A DNA stretch of 64,000 nt from Kitasatospora sp. MAA19 (GTDB taxonomy: Bacteria; Actinomycetota; Actinomycetes; Streptomycetales; Streptomycetaceae). The notes beneath the pieces are model-generated. The model worked only from the letters and a program-made list of their open reading frames with translations. It was not told the origin of the DNA and ran no database searches. Below, piece after piece: positions 15,987 to 24,743 of this stretch. The position numbers were made by a program, and so were the translations under genes. Each line of letters starts with the position of its first letter. The first letter of the stretch is position 1. Location: contig NZ_JARXYZ010000011.1 in NCBI RefSeq assembly GCF_029894125.1, positions 62,001 to 126,000 on the forward strand. Direction: 5' to 3'.

Positions 15987-16740
15987 GCGGCCACACCACG
16001 GCCGACACCGGCCCGACCACGTTGTCCACCGGCACGGCCCCGCCGCCCGGGCCCCGCTGGTGGTAGCGGGAGTCCGCCGAGTCGCTGCGGTGGTCGCCCT
16101 CGACCCACACGTAGCCCGAGGGCACCGTCACCGGTCCGAAGTTCAGGCCCGCGCAGGAGTCGTCGCCGGGGTGCAGGTACGGCTCCACGACCTGCTTCCC
16201 GTCGACGGTCAGCGTGGTGCCCGTGCACTGCACGGTCTGGCCGCCGGTCGCGATGACCCGCTTGACCAGGTAGTTGTCGTCCTTCGGCGGCACCAGGCCG
16301 ACGAAGCTCAGCGCCGAGCTCACCGCGTTGGTGAACGGGTTCGAGTCGATGGGCTGGGGCGGCAGCCAGCCGCCCGGGTCCTTGAACACCACCGGCTGCC
16401 CGGGCTCCGGCTTCCAGCCGGTCAGCGGCGCGAGCTTGTTCACGCCGACCCGGTCGCCGATCCGCAGCGTGTTCTCCATCGAGCCGGACGGGATGGTGAA
16501 CACCTGGAACAGGCAGGTCTTGATCAGCAGCGCGACCACCAGGCCGACCGCCGCCATCGCCGGGATCTCTATCCACCAGGGCCTGGGCCGGCCCCCTGCC
16601 CGACGGGCCTTGCGGCCGCGGGCGCGGCGACGGGCCTCGGCACGGCCGCCGGGTGCGTCGGAGACCCCGGGGCCACGTCCGGCGGCGGGAGCCGGCCCGG
16701 ACCCGGCATCGCTCGGCGTTTCGGGCAGGTTCACCGCCAT
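15949..16740 (-). CDS. lepB: Signal peptidase I
   Basis: A 263-residue type I signal peptidase (S26). A basic cytoplasmic N-terminus (to about 55) precedes one membrane helix (57-80). The catalytic Ser87 is in IPSGSM and the general-base Lys160 in LVKRVIATGG. Box E appears as GDHRSDSADSR. It removes Sec and Tat signal peptides outside the membrane, including presumably those of the snapalysins here. It is a single gene. Streptomycetes usually carry several paralogues, often clustered; this copy stands apart from any such cluster within the window. Confidence 0.94.
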   Translation of the reverse strand: MAVNLPETPSDAGSGPAPAAGRGPGVSDAPGGRAEARRRARGRKARRAGGRPRPWWIEIPAMAAVGLVVALLIKTCLFQVFTIPSGSMENTLRIGDRVGVNKLAPLTGWKPEPGQPVVFKDPGGWLPPQPIDSNPFTNAVSSALSFVGLVPPKDDNYLVKRVIATGGQTVQCTGTTLTVDGKQVVEPYLHPGDDSCAGLNFGPVTVPSGYVWVEGDHRSDSADSRYHQRGPGGGAVPVDNVVGPVSAVVWPLNHLDWFGWVGR

Positions 16741-16894
16741 CGTCGCTGCTCCACCTCTCCGGCTGGGGAAACCTGCACGCTACGCCAACCGCGGGGCCTC
16801 ACGAAATCCGGCGTTTAGCCGCCTCCGACAACTCCGGGCCGGGCTCGGCAACGCACGCTCCCCGGCGCGCTTCACGGCGCGCTCAGGGGTGCCT

Positions 16895-17230
16895 TCAAGC
16901 GCGGGCGATGGCCTCGTGGTGGCGGATGACCTCGGCGATGATGAAGTTCAGGAACTTCTCGGCGAAGACCGGGTCCAGCTTGGCGCCGGCGGCCAGCTCC
17001 CGCAGCCGCTTGATCTGGTCCCGCTCCCGCGCCGGATCGGCCGGCGGCAGCTTGTGCTCGGCCTTGAGCCGGCCGACCCGCTGGGTCGCCTTGAAGCGCT
17101 CGGCCAGCATGTGGACCACCGCGGCGTCGATGTTGTCGATGCTCTCGCGCAGGCTGGTCAGCTCCGCCCGCACGGCGTCGTCGACCCCCTCGGGCAGGCC
17201 GGCGTCGGGGGTCGTGGGGTGGTCCGTCAT
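16895..17230 (-). CDS. Chorismate mutase (AroQ class, CM_2)
   Basis: A 111-residue all-helical chorismate mutase domain protein. Conserved features: LRESIDNIDAAVVHMLAERF (helix 1), VGRLKAEHKLP with the active-site Arg/Lys, and ARERDQIKRL in helix 2. It converts chorismate to prephenate, the first step towards phenylalanine and tyrosine. The ATG is chosen with GGAG about 9 bases upstream, giving the usual 90-110 residue length. It is divergent from the OsmC gene and not linked to other aro genes. There is no signal peptide, so it is the cytoplasmic type. Confidence 0.9.
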   Translation of the reverse strand: MTDHPTTPDAGLPEGVDDAVRAELTSLRESIDNIDAAVVHMLAERFKATQRVGRLKAEHKLPPADPARERDQIKRLRELAAGAKLDPVFAEKFLNFIIAEVIRHHEAIARA

Positions 17231-17493
17231 CGGGGCGGCTCCCGGTGTCTGAAGTGGGCACCCGGCCGTACGGCGGCCGGGCTCGGGCCCGGGCAAATCT
17301 AACAGGGACCCCGTCGTGGAGCCGCACCACGAGGCGGATCCGTCCACGGTCCGGACACCCCCTGAACCGCCCGACCACCTTCCCGCCGCCCCGGCGCCGA
17401 GCCGCCTCCGGCCGGGGCGGGGCTGCCCGTAGGCTGGTGCGCGCATGACCGGAAGTGACGACTCAGCAGTCCTCAGTAATGGAGGTACCGATC

Positions 17494-17919
17494 GTGGCAA
17501 CCACTCGCACCGCCCACACCGAATGGGAAGGCAACCTGCTCGACGGCAAGGGGCAGGTCACCTTCGACTCGTCCGGAATCGGCGAGTACCCCGTCTCCTG
17601 GCCCGCCCGGGCCGAGCAGCCCAACGGCAAGACCAGCCCGGAGGAGCTGATCGCAGCCGCTCACTCCGCGTGCTTCTCGATGGCCCTCTCGCACGGCCTG
17701 ACCGGCGCCGGCACCGCGCCCACCAAGCTGGACACCCGGGCCGACGTCACCTTCCAGCCCGGCACCGGCATCACCGGCATCCACCTGACCGTCACCGGCG
17801 AGGTGCCCGGCCTGGACGAGGCCGGCTTCGCCAAGGCCGCCGAGGACGCCAAGGCCAACTGCCCGGTCAGCCAGGCGCTCGCCGGCACCACCATCACCCT
17901 CACCGCCAAGCTGGCCTGA
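17494..17919 (+). CDS. OsmC-family peroxiredoxin-like protein
   Basis: A 141-residue OsmC protein. The two redox Cys residues of the family are present: Cys60 (AAHSACFSM) and Cys123 (ANCPVSQ). These proteins reduce organic hydroperoxides, forming a disulfide that is regenerated by a dithiol. The GTG at 17494 is preferred over an upstream in-frame ATG because GGAGGT sits 7 bases before it and the conserved sequence begins there. Monocistronic. No OhrR-type regulator lies beside it. Confidence 0.92.
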   Translation: MATTRTAHTEWEGNLLDGKGQVTFDSSGIGEYPVSWPARAEQPNGKTSPEELIAAAHSACFSMALSHGLTGAGTAPTKLDTRADVTFQPGTGITGIHLTVTGEVPGLDEAGFAKAAEDAKANCPVSQALAGTTITLTAKLA

Positions 17920-18005
17920 CGCCCCGGCGGATCCCGGCGGATCCCGGCGCGCTCCCGCCGCTCTCGGCGCGCGGTCGGCGCCCGGGAGCGCGGTAGCGGC
18001 GCACG

Positions 18006-18043
18006 CGCCCCTGGCGCACATCATGTGATGTGCACCGGGGGCG
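18006..18043 (+). terminator. Extended dyad after osmC
   Basis: A perfect 8-bp inverted repeat GCACATCA-TG-TGATGTGC (18016-18033) extends outward by 10 more positions with one mismatch and one wobble. It lies 90 bp after the osmC stop and 55 bp before the next promoter. Without a T tract it may be a terminator, or a regulator site for the following gene. Confidence 0.45.
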
Positions 18044-18097
18044 TCTGCACGTACCGCCACACATGATCGCAAAAGGGGCGAATCACCCTGGCGGCGG

Positions 18098-18127
18098 TTA
18101 CCGCGCGTTGCCGTCGCGGCCTATGAT
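18098..18127 (+). promoter_or_regulatory. Predicted promoter of the PAS-GGDEF-EAL gene
   Basis: TTACCG (18098-18103), 18 bp, TATGAT (18122-18127). It would start transcription near 18134, which rules out the upstream in-frame starts and leaves GTG 18297 as the first usable one. Confidence 0.45.
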
Positions 18128-18296
18128 CGGCCGCAGCGCCCTGTTCTTCACGCGGGTCTCCGCGCGACAGCGCCCCACGGCGGGCGCCCGCACCGGACCG
18201 ACTCCGAGGACCGCGACAGAGTGCGGAGTCGGCCGCCGGAGTCCCGAGCGGCCGGACGGACCAGCATCGAGCGTCAGCAGCGGACGGGAGCTTGCC

Positions 18297-20549
18297 GTGC
18301 CGGGCCAGAACGAGGGGGCCGACGCACACCACCCAGGCGTGCCGCACGAGGAAACACCGCACCACCGTCACCTCACAACACCCCTCCTGGGACCGGCCAT
18401 CGGCTCCGTCGGTTCGGCTGGTCCCGGTGGTTCCGTCGGTCCCGCCCGGCCCGCCGGTCCCGCCGGTCCCGCCGGTTCTGTCGACGCGGCTGTCGGTTCT
18501 GTCAGCGTGGCTGGTTCTGCCACGGCTGTTGTCGGGGCCGTCGGCACGGCGAGCGTGGCGAGCGTGGCAGGGGCTGCGGGAGCAGCCGGAGCGGCGGGCG
18601 CCGTCCTGGAGGACTCCGGGGCGCTCCTCTGCCCCACCTGCTCGACGCCGCTGACCGGCGGCACGCACCGGAGCGCCGCCGACGGCCCCGGCCAGGAGGA
18701 CGGCGGGAGCGACCGGATGCTGGCCGCGCTGCGGGCCAGTGAATCCCGCTTCCGGGCCGCCTTCTGCGACGCGGTCATCGGGATGGCCCTGATCGACCCC
18801 GAGGACCGGATCATCGAGGTCAACCCCGCCTTCGCGAGCCTGATCGGACGGGGCGTCGGCGAACTGGTCCGCACCCACCTGCACGAGATCATCGACCCGG
18901 AGGGCATGCCGCACCGGCTCTTCCCCGAACTCGTCCACGGCGAGCGGGAACGGTTCCGCGTGGAGAAGCAGCTCAAGCACCGCGAGGGCCACACGGTCTG
19001 GAGCAAGGTCACCGTCTCGCTCATCCGGGACGGCGCCGGGCAGCCGCTCTACACCCTCGCGCTGGTGGAGGACATGACCGAGCAGCGCCGACTCGGCGAC
19101 CGCCTGGAGTACCAGGCCCTGCACGACCCGCTGACCCGACTGCCCAACCGCACCCTCTTCTTCGAACGACTCGACGCCGCCTGCCTCACGACCGCCGAGG
19201 GCTCCGTCGCTTCCGAGGTCTCCGAGGGCTCCGAGGTCGCCGGCGCCGACGCCGTCCCCGCGCTCGCGGACGGGCCCCGGGTGGGCGTCTGCTACCTGGA
19301 CCTCGACGGCTTCGCGGCGATCAACGAGACCCTCGGCCACCACATCGGCGACCAGTTGCTGATCGCCGTCGCGACCCGGCTGCGACACGGGTTCTCGGGG
19401 CACGGCGCCCACCTGGTGGCCCGGATGGGCGGCGACGAGTTCGCCGTCCTGGTCACCGACAGCCGGGGCAGCGAGCAGCTGACCGACCTGGCCGCCCGGA
19501 TCCTCCAGGAGCTGGAACGCCCCTTCGACGTCTCCGGGCACCGGCTGGTCATCACCGCCAGCGTGGGCGTCGTCGAACGGTCCGTGCACGAGACCACCCC
19601 GGCCGACCTGGTCAAGGACGCCGACGCCACGCTCTACTGGTCCAAGGCCGACGGCCGCGCCCGCTGGACCCTCTACGACCCGGACCGCGGCGCCCACCAG
19701 CTGACCCGTCAGCTCCTCGCCACCGCACTGCGACCCGCCCTGGAGCGTGGCGAGTTCACCATCGAGTACCAGCCGCTGGTCGGCCTGGCCGACGGCGCCG
19801 TCCACGGTGCGGAGGCCCTCGTCCGCTGGCGCCACCCCCGCTACGGGACGCTCTCGCCGGACCGCTTCATCCCGCTCGCCGAGGAGACCGGCGCGATCGT
19901 GCCGCTCGGCACCTGGGTGCTGGAGGAGTCCTGCCGTCAGGCCCGGCAGTGGCTCACCGAGTTCCCCGAGACCGAGACCTTCGTGAGCGTCAATCTGGCC
20001 GCCCGCCAGATCTGGGACTCCGACGTGGTCGCCGACGTCGCCCGTGCCCTCGAACGCACCGGACTTCCGGCCCGGCTGCTCCAGTTGGAGATCACCGAGA
20101 GCGCGCTGCTCGGCCCCGGCGGCCGGCCGCTGCAGGCGCTGCAGGCGCTCGCGGACATGGGTGTGCGGATCGCGATCGACGACTTCGGCACCGGCTACTC
20201 CAACCTGGCCTACCTCTCCCGGCTGCCGGTGCACGTCCTGAAGCTCGACGGCACCTTCATCGAGGGGTTCCGCGACCCGGCCCCGGCGGCGGGCCATCCG
20301 GAGCTCTCCGAGCTCGACTCCCGCCGCAGCGACGCCGACGAGCAGATCGTCGGCGCGATGGTGCAGTTGGCCCACACCCTCGGCCTGACCGTCACCGCCG
20401 AGGGCATCGAGAGCGCCGCCCAGGCCGAACGACTGCGGCTGACCGGCTGCGACACCGCCCAGGGCTGGTACTTCGCCCGGCCGGGCGAGGCCGAACTGGT
20501 CGCGGCCATACTCCGCGAGGGCCGCCCCGGCCCGGACACCGGCCGGTAG
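18297..20549 (+). CDS. PAS-GGDEF-EAL c-di-GMP turnover protein
   Basis: A 750-residue composite signalling protein. The N-terminus (about 30-110) is Ala/Gly/Val/Pro low complexity and ends in an isolated CPTC motif. A PAS domain (about 146-260) precedes a GGDEF domain with an intact GGDEF at 378-382 and an EAL domain with intact EAL at 506-508 plus DDFGTGYS. Both catalytic signatures are kept, so it may both make and break c-di-GMP. In Streptomyces, c-di-GMP controls development through BldD. There are no membrane helices, so it is cytoplasmic. The GTG start has GGGAG 6 bases upstream and follows the only promoter-like sequence. It resembles the S. coelicolor Rmd/Cdg class. Confidence 0.92.
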   Translation: MPGQNEGADAHHPGVPHEETPHHRHLTTPLLGPAIGSVGSAGPGGSVGPARPAGPAGPAGSVDAAVGSVSVAGSATAVVGAVGTASVASVAGAAGAAGAAGAVLEDSGALLCPTCSTPLTGGTHRSAADGPGQEDGGSDRMLAALRASESRFRAAFCDAVIGMALIDPEDRIIEVNPAFASLIGRGVGELVRTHLHEIIDPEGMPHRLFPELVHGERERFRVEKQLKHREGHTVWSKVTVSLIRDGAGQPLYTLALVEDMTEQRRLGDRLEYQALHDPLTRLPNRTLFFERLDAACLTTAEGSVASEVSEGSEVAGADAVPALADGPRVGVCYLDLDGFAAINETLGHHIGDQLLIAVATRLRHGFSGHGAHLVARMGGDEFAVLVTDSRGSEQLTDLAARILQELERPFDVSGHRLVITASVGVVERSVHETTPADLVKDADATLYWSKADGRARWTLYDPDRGAHQLTRQLLATALRPALERGEFTIEYQPLVGLADGAVHGAEALVRWRHPRYGTLSPDRFIPLAEETGAIVPLGTWVLEESCRQARQWLTEFPETETFVSVNLAARQIWDSDVVADVARALERTGLPARLLQLEITESALLGPGGRPLQALQALADMGVRIAIDDFGTGYSNLAYLSRLPVHVLKLDGTFIEGFRDPAPAAGHPELSELDSRRSDADEQIVGAMVQLAHTLGLTVTAEGIESAAQAERLRLTGCDTAQGWYFARPGEAELVAAILREGRPGPDTGR

Positions 20550-20648
20550 TCGGTCGGTAGCCGGGCGGGGGCGCCGGGCGGGGTGCCATGCAGGGGCGCC
20601 GGGCGGGGCGCCGGGCGGACCCTCAACGGCCGGGCGTTCCGGCGGTGT

Positions 20649-21740
20649 TCAGGCCTCGGCCGTCAGGCCGTACGCCTCCGCGATCAGACCATAGGAGCGG
20701 AGCCGGGCCTCGTGTCCGTGGATGTGCGAGGTGACCATCAACTCGTCCACGCCGGTCCGCTTGCGCAGGGCCTCCAGCCCGTCCGCGACCTCGCCCGGGG
20801 CGCCCAGCACCACGTTGTCGAGCCAGCTGTCGATGAAGTCCGCCTCGGCCGGGCTGTACGGGTAGGCCTCGGCCTCCTCCGGGGTGGGGATCGGGCCGGG
20901 GTTTCCGCGCCGCAGCCGGAGCATGCCGAGGGCGGCGGAACGCGCCAGGCGACGGGCCGAGTCCTCGTCGTCGGCGGCGACCGCGCTCACACCGATCAGC
21001 GCGTACGGCTCGGCGAGGACGGCGGAGGGGCGGAAGGAGGCCCGGTACAGGTCGAGGGCCGGGACGGTGTTGGCGCTGCTGAAGTGGTGGGCGAAGGCGA
21101 ACGGCAGGCCGAGGCGGCCGGCCAGCTGGGCGCTGAAGCCGGAGGACCCGAGCAGCCAGATCGGCGGGCGCCCGTCGCCCTGGGGGACCGCGGTCAGCTG
21201 GGCGTAGGGGTGGCCGGAGGGGAAGTCGCCGTCGAGGAAGTGGGTCAACTCGGCGAGTTGCTGCGGGAAGTCGTCGGCGCCCTCGGCGAGGCCGCGGCGC
21301 AGCGCCCGGGCGGTGGCCGGGTCGGTGCCGGGGGCGCGGCCGAGCCCCAGGTCGATCCGGCCGGGGTGCAGGGCCTCCAGCAGGCCGAACTGCTCGGCGA
21401 TCGCCAGCGGGGCGTGGTTGGGGAGCATCACCCCACCCGAACCGAGCCGCAGGGTCGTGGTGTTGGCCCCGAGGTGGGCGAGCAGGACGGCCGGGGTGGA
21501 GCTGGCCACTCCGGGCATGCCGTGGTGCTCGGCCACCCAGAAGCGGTGGTAGCCCCACTGCTCGGCGTTGCGGGCCAGCGCGGTGGTCGCGGCCAGGGCC
21601 TCGGCGGGCGTGTAGCCGACGCCCACGGTGGCCAGGTCGAGGATGGAGAGCGGGGCGGGTGCGGTACCGCGGGCGGCGCCCCGGATCGCCGCGCCGGTCG
21701 GCGGTTCGCTCCCGTGCTCCTGCTGGTCCTCGGTGGTCAT
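20649..21740 (-). CDS. LLM-class flavin-dependent monooxygenase (luciferase-like)
   Basis: A 363-residue luciferase-like (F420 or FMN dependent) oxidoreductase. The TIM-barrel signatures are LDLATVG near the N-terminus, WVAEHHGMPGVASS, RIDLGLGRAPGTD and WLLGSSGFSAQLA. These match the LLM subgroup that uses MsnO8-type FMN chemistry. The cytoplasmic substrate is unknown. The ATG is placed after a run of non-conserved codons, with GAAGG upstream. It is convergent with the c-di-GMP gene; the 100 bp between them are GC-rich repeats of GGCGCCGGGCGG. Confidence 0.9.
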   Translation of the reverse strand: MTTEDQQEHGSEPPTGAAIRGAARGTAPAPLSILDLATVGVGYTPAEALAATTALARNAEQWGYHRFWVAEHHGMPGVASSTPAVLLAHLGANTTTLRLGSGGVMLPNHAPLAIAEQFGLLEALHPGRIDLGLGRAPGTDPATARALRRGLAEGADDFPQQLAELTHFLDGDFPSGHPYAQLTAVPQGDGRPPIWLLGSSGFSAQLAGRLGLPFAFAHHFSSANTVPALDLYRASFRPSAVLAEPYALIGVSAVAADDEDSARRLARSAALGMLRLRRGNPGPIPTPEEAEAYPYSPAEADFIDSWLDNVVLGAPGEVADGLEALRKRTGVDELMVTSHIHGHEARLRSYGLIAEAYGLTAEA

Positions 21741-22017
21741 GCCGTCCGCCCTTCTGGCTGTCGTTGAGCCGGCCGTCGTGGGCGACCACGGGTCTGGGGT
21801 GGCCCGACGGTCGCTGCTGCCGACCGGGGTCAACCACCCCGCCGGGCTCGCTGTTCCCGCGTTCCGACGTGTTCCAGCCCTCACGCCGTCCCGCGCCGTT
21901 CCCAGGTCCTCCGCTGTCCGGTCTTCCTCCGCGCCCCTCTCTCCGGTCCCCCTCCGTGCGGGTCGGCGCCGGACGGCCGACCGACCGTTCGGCCTACGGA
22001 GAGCCAGCAGGCGGACA

Positions 22018-22218
22018 CGCCTGGCGACTTCACGCCAGCGCCGGAAGTCGCCAGGCGCAGGGCTCGCGAACGGCGGTCGGCGTCCGGCAGGCTGGTGATC
22101 AGGAGCGGGTCACCCAACGGGATCCGCGTTCCGCCAGCAAGATCGTCGGGCTGGACCAGCGCCGATCGATCCCCGCGAGCCCCCGGAGCGGCACCCCGCT
22201 CCGGGGGCTCGCGCCTTT
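22018..22218 (+). ncRNA. Candidate structured RNA or 5' leader with two long hairpins
   Basis: A non-coding stretch between divergent genes that contains a 14-bp perfect stem with a 12-base loop (22018-22031 with 22044-22057). Smaller potential stems follow around 22089-22137 (GCTGG...CCAGC enclosing GGGTCACCC). It ends in the 18-bp perfect hairpin at 22174-22213. The order hairpin, internal stems, terminator-like hairpin is what a small RNA or an attenuator leader would show. I recognise no known family. Strand is assumed from the position of the end hairpin and the plus-strand gene at 22348. Confidence 0.3.
22174..22213 (+). terminator. 18-bp perfect hairpin (terminator or attenuator)
   Basis: Arms 22174-22191 and 22196-22213 are exact complements with the loop CACC, followed by CCTTTGTG. 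It lies 135 bp upstream of the DedA start codon and upstream of, not after, any annotated gene. It therefore ends something not annotated or regulates the DedA gene. Confidence 0.6.
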
Positions 22219-22347
22219 GTGCAGGTCGGGGCCGGGCGCCTGTGATCCGCGGCATACCGGGGTGCTTCATGGCATGAAAAGTCGAGGCGCTAGCGTTGAC
22301 CCCAGCAGCCACCTGCTCCCCCGGGCGGCGTGGAGGGAGTACGGGCT

Positions 22348-22944
22348 TTGAACTTCGTGGCGGCGATCGGATCCTCGTGGATCTGCGCCCTGGCGCTCTT
22401 CGCCGTACTCGGAGACGCCCTCCTCCCCTTCATCCCCAGCGGGACGCTGGTCATCCTGGCCGTGCTCAAGACGGCGCGGATCGACGGCGCCCCGGTGCTC
22501 CTCGGCCTGGGTGTGGCGGTGGCCTCGTTCCTCGGCGATCTCCTGTTGCTGCACCTCTCCCGGCGCGGCGCCCCGCTGCTCCAACGCCGGCTCGCCCGAC
22601 GCCCGAAACTGGCGGCCAGCGTGACCCGGGTCCAACAGGCCCTGGCCGAACGCCCGCACGGGGCGGCCGCGGCCATGGTGGTGATCGCCCGGTTCGTCCC
22701 GGCCGGACGGACCGTCCTGGACGTGGCCATCGGCCACTCCCCCGCCCATCCGCACCGCTTCCTGCACTGGTCGGCACTGGCGGCACTGGTCTGGGCCGCC
22801 TACATCGTGACGCTGGGCTGGCTGAACAGCCACTGGTTCGACACCGCCTGGCTGAGTCTGGCCGTCTCCTGCACCGCGGCCACCATCGTCAGCACCGCGA
22901 TCGCGCGAATAGTGCGCCGCACCCGACGGCTGGCCGCGCTCTGA
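22348..22944 (+). CDS. DedA/VTT-domain membrane protein
   Basis: A 198-residue integral membrane protein of the DedA (SNARE-associated/VTT) family. Hydrophobic segments start near residues 3, 37, 125 and 158, with the typical FLGDLLL and RFVPAGRT motifs; the Arg in the latter is conserved in the family. DedA proteins are linked to lipid scrambling and proton-dependent envelope homeostasis. The start is the TTG at 22348, fixed by the strong GGAGGGAG 8 bases upstream. An in-frame GTG at 22330 overlaps that site and is rejected. Single gene, possibly controlled by the upstream hairpin. Confidence 0.88.
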   Translation: MNFVAAIGSSWICALALFAVLGDALLPFIPSGTLVILAVLKTARIDGAPVLLGLGVAVASFLGDLLLLHLSRRGAPLLQRRLARRPKLAASVTRVQQALAERPHGAAAAMVVIARFVPAGRTVLDVAIGHSPAHPHRFLHWSALAALVWAAYIVTLGWLNSHWFDTAWLSLAVSCTAATIVSTAIARIVRRTRRLAAL

Positions 22945-23332
22945 CCGTTGCGCCTCGACCGGCGCCCCCGCCACCCGCGCTCCTACCGGTGGCAGTTCGT
23001 CTGCCGCAGCGTCCCCACGACGGGCGCGATGCGCCCGGACAAGCGACGAGTCACACCGAGCGCTGACGAACTCTGACCGGCCCGGCGAGGCCGGCGGTAC
23101 CGTACTCCCCTGGCGGTGCGCGGCGCGAAGCGTCACAGGACGGCAACAGACGACGAATCCCTGCAGCCCAGCCCGGCGCCGCTGACGTGTTCACTGTCGT
23201 AGTAGGTCGGCAGCCTTGGTGGCCGCTGCGACCACATGGCATGCTAACGGCGGAAAATTCATCAATTTGCCCGATTTGCCCGGTGCGGCCCAGAGCCGCC
23301 CTCACCACCGGCATCGGCACCCAGGGGAGACC
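22945..23332. other. 388-bp intergenic region with the deacetylase promoter
   Basis: No gene seen. The last 100 bp are unusually A/T rich for this genome, with TGCTAAC (23242-23248) as a possible -10 and a perfect tandem 9-bp repeat, ATTTGCCCG, at 23265-23282. This is the likely promoter/operator region of the deacetylase gene. Confidence 0.4.
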
Positions 23333-24613
23333 ATGACCAGCATCTCGCGCAGGACGGTGCTCAGTGCAACCGCCGCGACCGCGGCCCTCGGCGCGGTCGC
23401 CGCCTGTTCCAGCAGCGGATCCGGTTCGAGTGAGAACGCCGTCTCCCCCACCTCCGGCGGCAGCCCCGGCACCACCCAGGCGGGCACCACCGATCCGACC
23501 AAGACGGGGATACCCAAGGGCGCCCCGATCGGTGACGGCTCCAACGCGGACACCGGCCCGCAGCCGAACCAGCCGAAGCCCGAGAAGCTCAAGCCCGGCG
23601 AGCGGCCGCCCCAGTTCGTGGTGTTCTCCTGGGACGGCGCGGGCGGCACCGACGACGGCCAGTTCCCCCGCTTCCTCAAGCTGGCGGAGCAGTACAAGGC
23701 CACGATGACCTTCTTCCTCTCCGGGATCTACGCCCTGCCCAAGGGCAAGTCCGACCTGTACCACCCGCCGAAGCACTCGGTCGGCGCCTCCGACATCCCG
23801 TACCTGTCGGACGGCGCGGTCAAGAGCACGCTCAAGCTCGTCAGCCAGGCCTGGCTGGCCGGGCACGAGATCGGGACCCACTTCAACGGGCACTTCTGCT
23901 CCAGCCGCCCGGACAAGAACGGGGTCAACATGTGGACCCCCGAGGACTGGCAGAGCGAGATCGACCAGGCGATCGGCTTCGTGACCCAGTGGCGCACCAA
24001 CACCGGCTTCACCGACGTCGACCCGCTCCCCTTCGACTACAAGAAGGAGCTCATCGGCGGCCGCACCCCCTGTCTGGAGGGGCAGAAGGCGCTGCTGCCG
24101 ACCGCCGCGAAGCTGGGCTGGAAGTACGACGCCAGCTCCTCCGGCGGCCTGCAGATATGGCCGCAGAAGGTGCAGGACGGCAAGGTCTGGGACTTCCCGC
24201 TGCAGTCCATCCCGTTCCCCGGGCACACCTTCCAGGTGCTGTCGATGGACTACAACATCCTGGCCAACCAGTCCGCCGGCAGCACCAAGGGCGACCCGGC
24301 CAAGTACAACGACTGGCGCACCCAGGCCAAGGACTCCTACCTGGCCGGCTTCGACCGCGCCTACAACAGCAACCGCGCACCGTTCTTCATCGGCAACCAC
24401 TTCGAGCAGTGGAACGGCGGCATCTACATGGACGCCGTCGAGGAGACCCTCAAGGCCATCGCGGGCAAGCCGGAGGTCCGGCTGGTCTCCTTCAAGCAGC
24501 TGGTCGAGTGGCTGGAGGTGCAGGACCAGTCCACCCTGCGCAAGCTGCGCACGCTCAACGTGGGCCAGGCGCCGACCGGCAGCTGGGAGACCTTCCTCGG
24601 CACTGCCGGCTGA
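23333..24613 (+). CDS. Tat-exported polysaccharide deacetylase-like lipoprotein
   Basis: A 426-residue exported protein. The signal has a twin-arginine (SRRTVL) and the lipobox AVAAC with Cys25, so a lipid-anchored Tat substrate is expected. A Ser/Gly/Pro linker (to about 92) leads to a NodB-like domain: Asp101 in FSWDGAGG and His178/His183 in HEIGTH could bind metal, with further His at 187. The family removes acetyl groups from cell-wall or extracellular glycans. The ATG has AGGGGAGA 3 bases upstream. Convergent with the liv operon across a terminator hairpin. Confidence 0.88.
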   Translation: MTSISRRTVLSATAATAALGAVAACSSSGSGSSENAVSPTSGGSPGTTQAGTTDPTKTGIPKGAPIGDGSNADTGPQPNQPKPEKLKPGERPPQFVVFSWDGAGGTDDGQFPRFLKLAEQYKATMTFFLSGIYALPKGKSDLYHPPKHSVGASDIPYLSDGAVKSTLKLVSQAWLAGHEIGTHFNGHFCSSRPDKNGVNMWTPEDWQSEIDQAIGFVTQWRTNTGFTDVDPLPFDYKKELIGGRTPCLEGQKALLPTAAKLGWKYDASSSGGLQIWPQKVQDGKVWDFPLQSIPFPGHTFQVLSMDYNILANQSAGSTKGDPAKYNDWRTQAKDSYLAGFDRAYNSNRAPFFIGNHFEQWNGGIYMDAVEETLKAIAGKPEVRLVSFKQLVEWLEVQDQSTLRKLRTLNVGQAPTGSWETFLGTAG

Positions 24614-24691
24614 GGCGGGCACCAGCCGGAGACCTGAGGCGAACACGACGGACGGCCTGAGGCGAAGAGGGCCGACGGGTCGAGGCGGGTG

Positions 24692-24723
24692 CGGCCGGCG
24701 GGGTGGACGGACCCCGCCGGCCG
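24692..24723. terminator. Bidirectional terminator between convergent genes
   Basis: A 13-bp perfect stem (arms 24692-24704 and 24711-24723) with the loop GGACGG. It separates the deacetylase gene from the left end of the liv operon and can serve both strands. Confidence 0.7.
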
Positions 24724-24743
24724 TCGTCGTCGGCGCCGGGCCG

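Noticed and set aside
22089..22137. Resemblance to a T-box leader (CGGGATCCGCG before a terminator hairpin, ahead of dedA).
   Set aside because: The T-box core sequence and the stem I specifier loop are absent, and dedA is not an amino-acid gene. Kept only as an unspecified structured-RNA candidate.
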